The notes beneath the pieces were generated by a model. It was not told where the DNA came from. It saw only the letters and a program-made list of their open reading frames with translations, and made no database searches. A stretch of DNA of 12,986 nucleotides from an uncultured Lautropia sp. (lineage in GTDB: Bacteria; Pseudomonadota; Gammaproteobacteria; Burkholderiales; Burkholderiaceae_E): positions 1-12,986 of the forward strand of contig CALIXC010000124.1 in the NCBI GenBank assembly GCA_938046755.1. Reading direction: 5' to 3'. This document shows positions 10,808 through 12,986 of the stretch, piece by piece. Positions within the stretch are counted from its first letter, which is position 1. Every line of letters begins with the position of its first letter. A program made the translations under genes and the position numbers.

Positions 10808-12292
10808 ATGGGAAAGATCACCGGATTTCTGGAATTCGCCCGGCTGCAGGAAGCGGCCGAACCCGCTGCGGAGCGCGTGCGGCCCTATCGTGAGTTCGTG
10901 ATGCACCTGGACGATGCCCAGGCACGCCAGCAGGGCGCGCGCTGCATGGATTGCGGCACCCCGTTCTGCCACAACGGCTGCCCGGTCAACAACATCATCC
11001 CCGACTGGAACGACCTGGTGTACCGGGACCGCTGGCGCGAGGCCATCGAGGTGCTGCACTCCACCAACAACTTCCCCGAGTTCACCGGGCGCATCTGTCC
11101 GGCCCCGTGCGAGGCGGCCTGTACGCTCAACATCAACAACGACGCGGTGGGCATCAAGTCCATCGAGCACGCCATCATCGACAAGGCTTGGGCCGAAGGC
11201 TGGGTGAAGCCGCAGCCGGCGGCGCGTAAGACCGGCCGGCGGGTGGCGGTGGTGGGGTCGGGCCCGTCAGGGCTGGCCTGTGCCCAGCAGCTGGCGCGTG
11301 CCGGTCATGCGGTCACCGTGTTCGAGAAGAACGACCGCATAGGTGGGCTGTTGCGCTACGGCATCCCCGACTTCAAGCTGGACAAGACGCTGATCGATCG
11401 GCGCGTGGGTCAGCTGAAGGCCGAGGGTGTGGAGTTTCGTACCGGCGTGGCCGTCACCAGTGACTTCCCGGGCATGGTCTGCAACCTGTCCACGGGCACG
11501 ATGCCGGCCAGCAAGCTGCTGAAGAGCTTCGATGCCGTCGTGCTGGCCGGCGGTTCGGAAGTGCCGCGCGATCTGCCCATCCCGGGGCGTGAGCTGAAGG
11601 GCGTGCATTTCGCCATGGAGTTCCTGCCGCTGCAGAATCGCGTGGTGGCCGGTGACTCGTTGCCCAACCAGTTGCGTGCCACCGGCAAGCACGTGGTGGT
11701 GATCGGCGGTGGCGACACCGGATCGGACTGCGTGGGGACCTCGCACCGGCAGGGCGCAGCCTCCGTCACCCAGTTCGAGCTGATGCCCAAGCCACCCGAG
11801 CACGAGAACCGCCTGCTGACTTGGCCCTACTGGCCGGTGAAGCTGCGTACCTCCAGCTCGCACGATGAAGGTGGCCAGCGCGACTGGTCCGTCACCACGA
11901 AGGCCTTCAATGACGATGGCCACGGCAACGTCAAGTCGCTTACCTGCGCCCGCGTGGCCTGGGTGAAGGACCGCGTCACCGGCCGGATGACCATGGAAGA
12001 GGTGCCCGGTTCCACCTTCGAGGTGAAGGCCGACCTGGTGCTGCTGGCCATGGGCTTCGTGCACCCGGTGGCGCAGATGCTGAAGGCCTTCGATGTGGCC
12101 ACCGACGAGCGCGGCAACGCCCGCGCCACGACGGAAGGCGATTCCGCCTATCAGAGCAGCCGTGAACGGGTCTTCGTGGCCGGTGACATGCGCCGTGGCC
12201 AGTCGCTGGTGGTCTGGGCCATCCGCGAGGGCCGCCAGGCGGCCCGGGCGGTGGACGCCTTCCTGATGGGGACATCGGATCTGCCGCGCTGA
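10808..12292 (+). CDS. gltD: Glutamate synthase (NADPH) small subunit
   Basis: This 494-residue flavoprotein takes electrons from NADPH and passes them via FAD and iron-sulfur clusters to GltB. Two cysteine groups for 4Fe-4S clusters are intact: C46-x2-C49-x4-C54-x3-C58 (CMDCGTPFCHNGC) and C97-x3-C101-x3-C105 (CPAPCEAAC). The FAD-binding GSGPSG is at 150-155 and the second dinucleotide-binding VVVIGGGDTGSDC is at about 296-309. The C-terminal block VFVAGDMRRGQSLVVWAI closes the FAD site. The ATG at 10808 is preceded by GAGGAAGGA (10797-10805), which overlaps the gltB stop, so the subunits are translated from one message. Length is slightly above that of the enterobacterial protein, with no sign of damage. 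Confidence 0.98.
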   Translation: MGKITGFLEFARLQEAAEPAAERVRPYREFVMHLDDAQARQQGARCMDCGTPFCHNGCPVNNIIPDWNDLVYRDRWREAIEVLHSTNNFPEFTGRICPAPCEAACTLNINNDAVGIKSIEHAIIDKAWAEGWVKPQPAARKTGRRVAVVGSGPSGLACAQQLARAGHAVTVFEKNDRIGGLLRYGIPDFKLDKTLIDRRVGQLKAEGVEFRTGVAVTSDFPGMVCNLSTGTMPASKLLKSFDAVVLAGGSEVPRDLPIPGRELKGVHFAMEFLPLQNRVVAGDSLPNQLRATGKHVVVIGGGDTGSDCVGTSHRQGAASVTQFELMPKPPEHENRLLTWPYWPVKLRTSSSHDEGGQRDWSVTTKAFNDDGHGNVKSLTCARVAWVKDRVTGRMTMEEVPGSTFEVKADLVLLAMGFVHPVAQMLKAFDVATDERGNARATTEGDSAYQSSRERVFVAGDMRRGQSLVVWAIREGRQAARAVDAFLMGTSDLPR

Positions 12293-12360
12293 GCGCCGCC
12301 GACGGCCCGTCGCCACGTCCGTGAACGCCGATCGGCCCCCGCTGCCTGTCGGTCAGCACC

Positions 12361-12374
12361 CAGGCGGCCGCCTG
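12361..12374. repeat. Perfect 14-base palindrome downstream of gltD
   Basis: CAGGCGGCCGCCTG is its own reverse complement. It lies 68 bases after the gltD stop and 64 bases before the amidase start. No T-run follows, so a classic terminator is not supported; it could be a protein-binding site or part of a Rho-dependent end. A second stem, GCCGGC with GCCGGC across 6 bases, lies at 12401-12418. In DNA this GC-rich a short palindrome may also arise by chance. Confidence 0.35.
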
Positions 12375-12438
12375 ACCTTCCCCACCTACAGTGCCAGCAT
12401 GCCGGCCCTGTCGCCGGCGGCTGACGGGGAAGGAATCA

Positions 12439-12986
12439 ATGACGGACTGGATCGGAGCAGATAGCGAGAAGCTGACCGCTGCCTATGCAGCGCAGGAGGC
12501 CTCGCCGGTGGCGGTGATCGAGGCGCTGTTCGAGCACATGGCCGCGCAGGATGACGAGCTGGGGGCGATTCGTGTGCTGAGCCGCGAGGCGGCGCTGGAG
12601 AGCGCGGCCGCGTCCGAGCGGCGCTGGCGCAGACATGCGCCGCAGTCGCCGCTGGATGGCGTTCCGGTGATGGTGCGCGAGGACATTTCGCTGCCTTCGT
12701 ATGCCAATGAGGTGGAAGGCGTCTCGCCGGTGGTGGCGCGGCTGCTGGAAGCCGGCTGCGTGGTGCTGGGCAAGACGGTGATGGCCGCACACGATGCGGT
12801 GGTGGCCGGTCGTTGCATCGAGGGGCGCCTGGTGCGCAACCCATGGCAGCCGGCGCTGACTACCGGCGGGTCATCGGCCGGGGCGGCGGTGGCCTGCGCG
12901 GCGGGTTATGCGCCGCTGCATGTGGCCATCGACCGGATCGGGTCGCTGCGCATGCCGGCCGCCTTCTGCGGTGTCTTTGGCTTCAA
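12439..12986 (+). CDS. Amidase-signature family protein, N-terminal part, with altered catalytic residues
   Basis: The frame runs from ATG 12439 (ribosome site GGAAGGAA, 12428-12435) to the window edge, giving 182 residues of a family usually 450-500 long. It matches the amidase signature: LDGVPVMVRED (72-82), TGGSSAGAA (142-150) and DRIGSLRMPAAFCGVFGF (165-182). Family members use a Ser-cisSer-Lys triad to hydrolyse amides. The two Ser positions are present (S145/S146 and S169, the expected nucleophile), but the lysine of the usual GVPxxVKD is R80, and the glycine pair before the nucleophile (normally GGS) reads IGS. The protein may therefore be inactive, or have another role. GatA is unlikely because there is no gatCAB context. 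Substrate cannot be told. Confidence 0.85.
   Translation, partial: MTDWIGADSEKLTAAYAAQEASPVAVIEALFEHMAAQDDELGAIRVLSREAALESAAASERRWRRHAPQSPLDGVPVMVREDISLPSYANEVEGVSPVVARLLEAGCVVLGKTVMAAHDAVVAGRCIEGRLVRNPWQPALTTGGSSAGAAVACAAGYAPLHVAIDRIGSLRMPAAFCGVFGF

Overview
The window looks like the chromosome of a high-GC betaproteobacterium, most likely a member of the Burkholderiales. The evidence is the gene order (pilQ end, aroK, aroB, then gltB and gltD), the strong G/C bias at third codon positions, and the close match of each product to the betaproteobacterial form as I remember it. A Lautropia-like genus is possible, but that is only a guess. All genes read on the + strand.

Layout. Bases 1-1053 are the C-terminal part of the type IV pilus secretin PilQ, cut by the window edge and carrying an unusually long helix-rich insertion. 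A hairpin separates it from aroK (1116-1661) and aroB (1672-2760), two shikimate-pathway genes that are almost contiguous. Next comes an accessory block (2873-5524): an ABC/AAA_21-type ATPase, a DUF4276 (TOPRIM-like) protein and a REP-associated tyrosine transposase (RAYT), separated by only 2 and 4 bases. The first two have a visibly lower GC content than the flanking genes and look acquired. In relatives I recall dgt (dGTPase) following aroB; no dgt is present here.

Bases 5525-5932 are non-coding and contain an AT-rich block (about 35% GC in the line I counted) with two candidate promoters and several hairpins. They precede gltB (5933-10798) and gltD (10808-12292), which encode the two subunits of NADPH-dependent glutamate synthase. 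After a 146-base gap containing a perfect 14-base palindrome, a partial amidase-signature gene starts at 12439 and runs off the window. Its expected catalytic lysine is an arginine.

The housekeeping parts serve pilus secretion, chorismate synthesis and ammonia assimilation. The accessory block is the best candidate for a new system. A SMC-like/ABC ATPase next to a TOPRIM-like partner resembles, in architecture only, two-gene anti-phage systems such as PARIS (AriA plus a DUF4435 TOPRIM) and the OLD nucleases. Here it is followed, with tight operon spacing, by a RAYT whose HUH metal-binding motif has lost its first histidine. The defence role is inferred and nothing in the sequence proves it.
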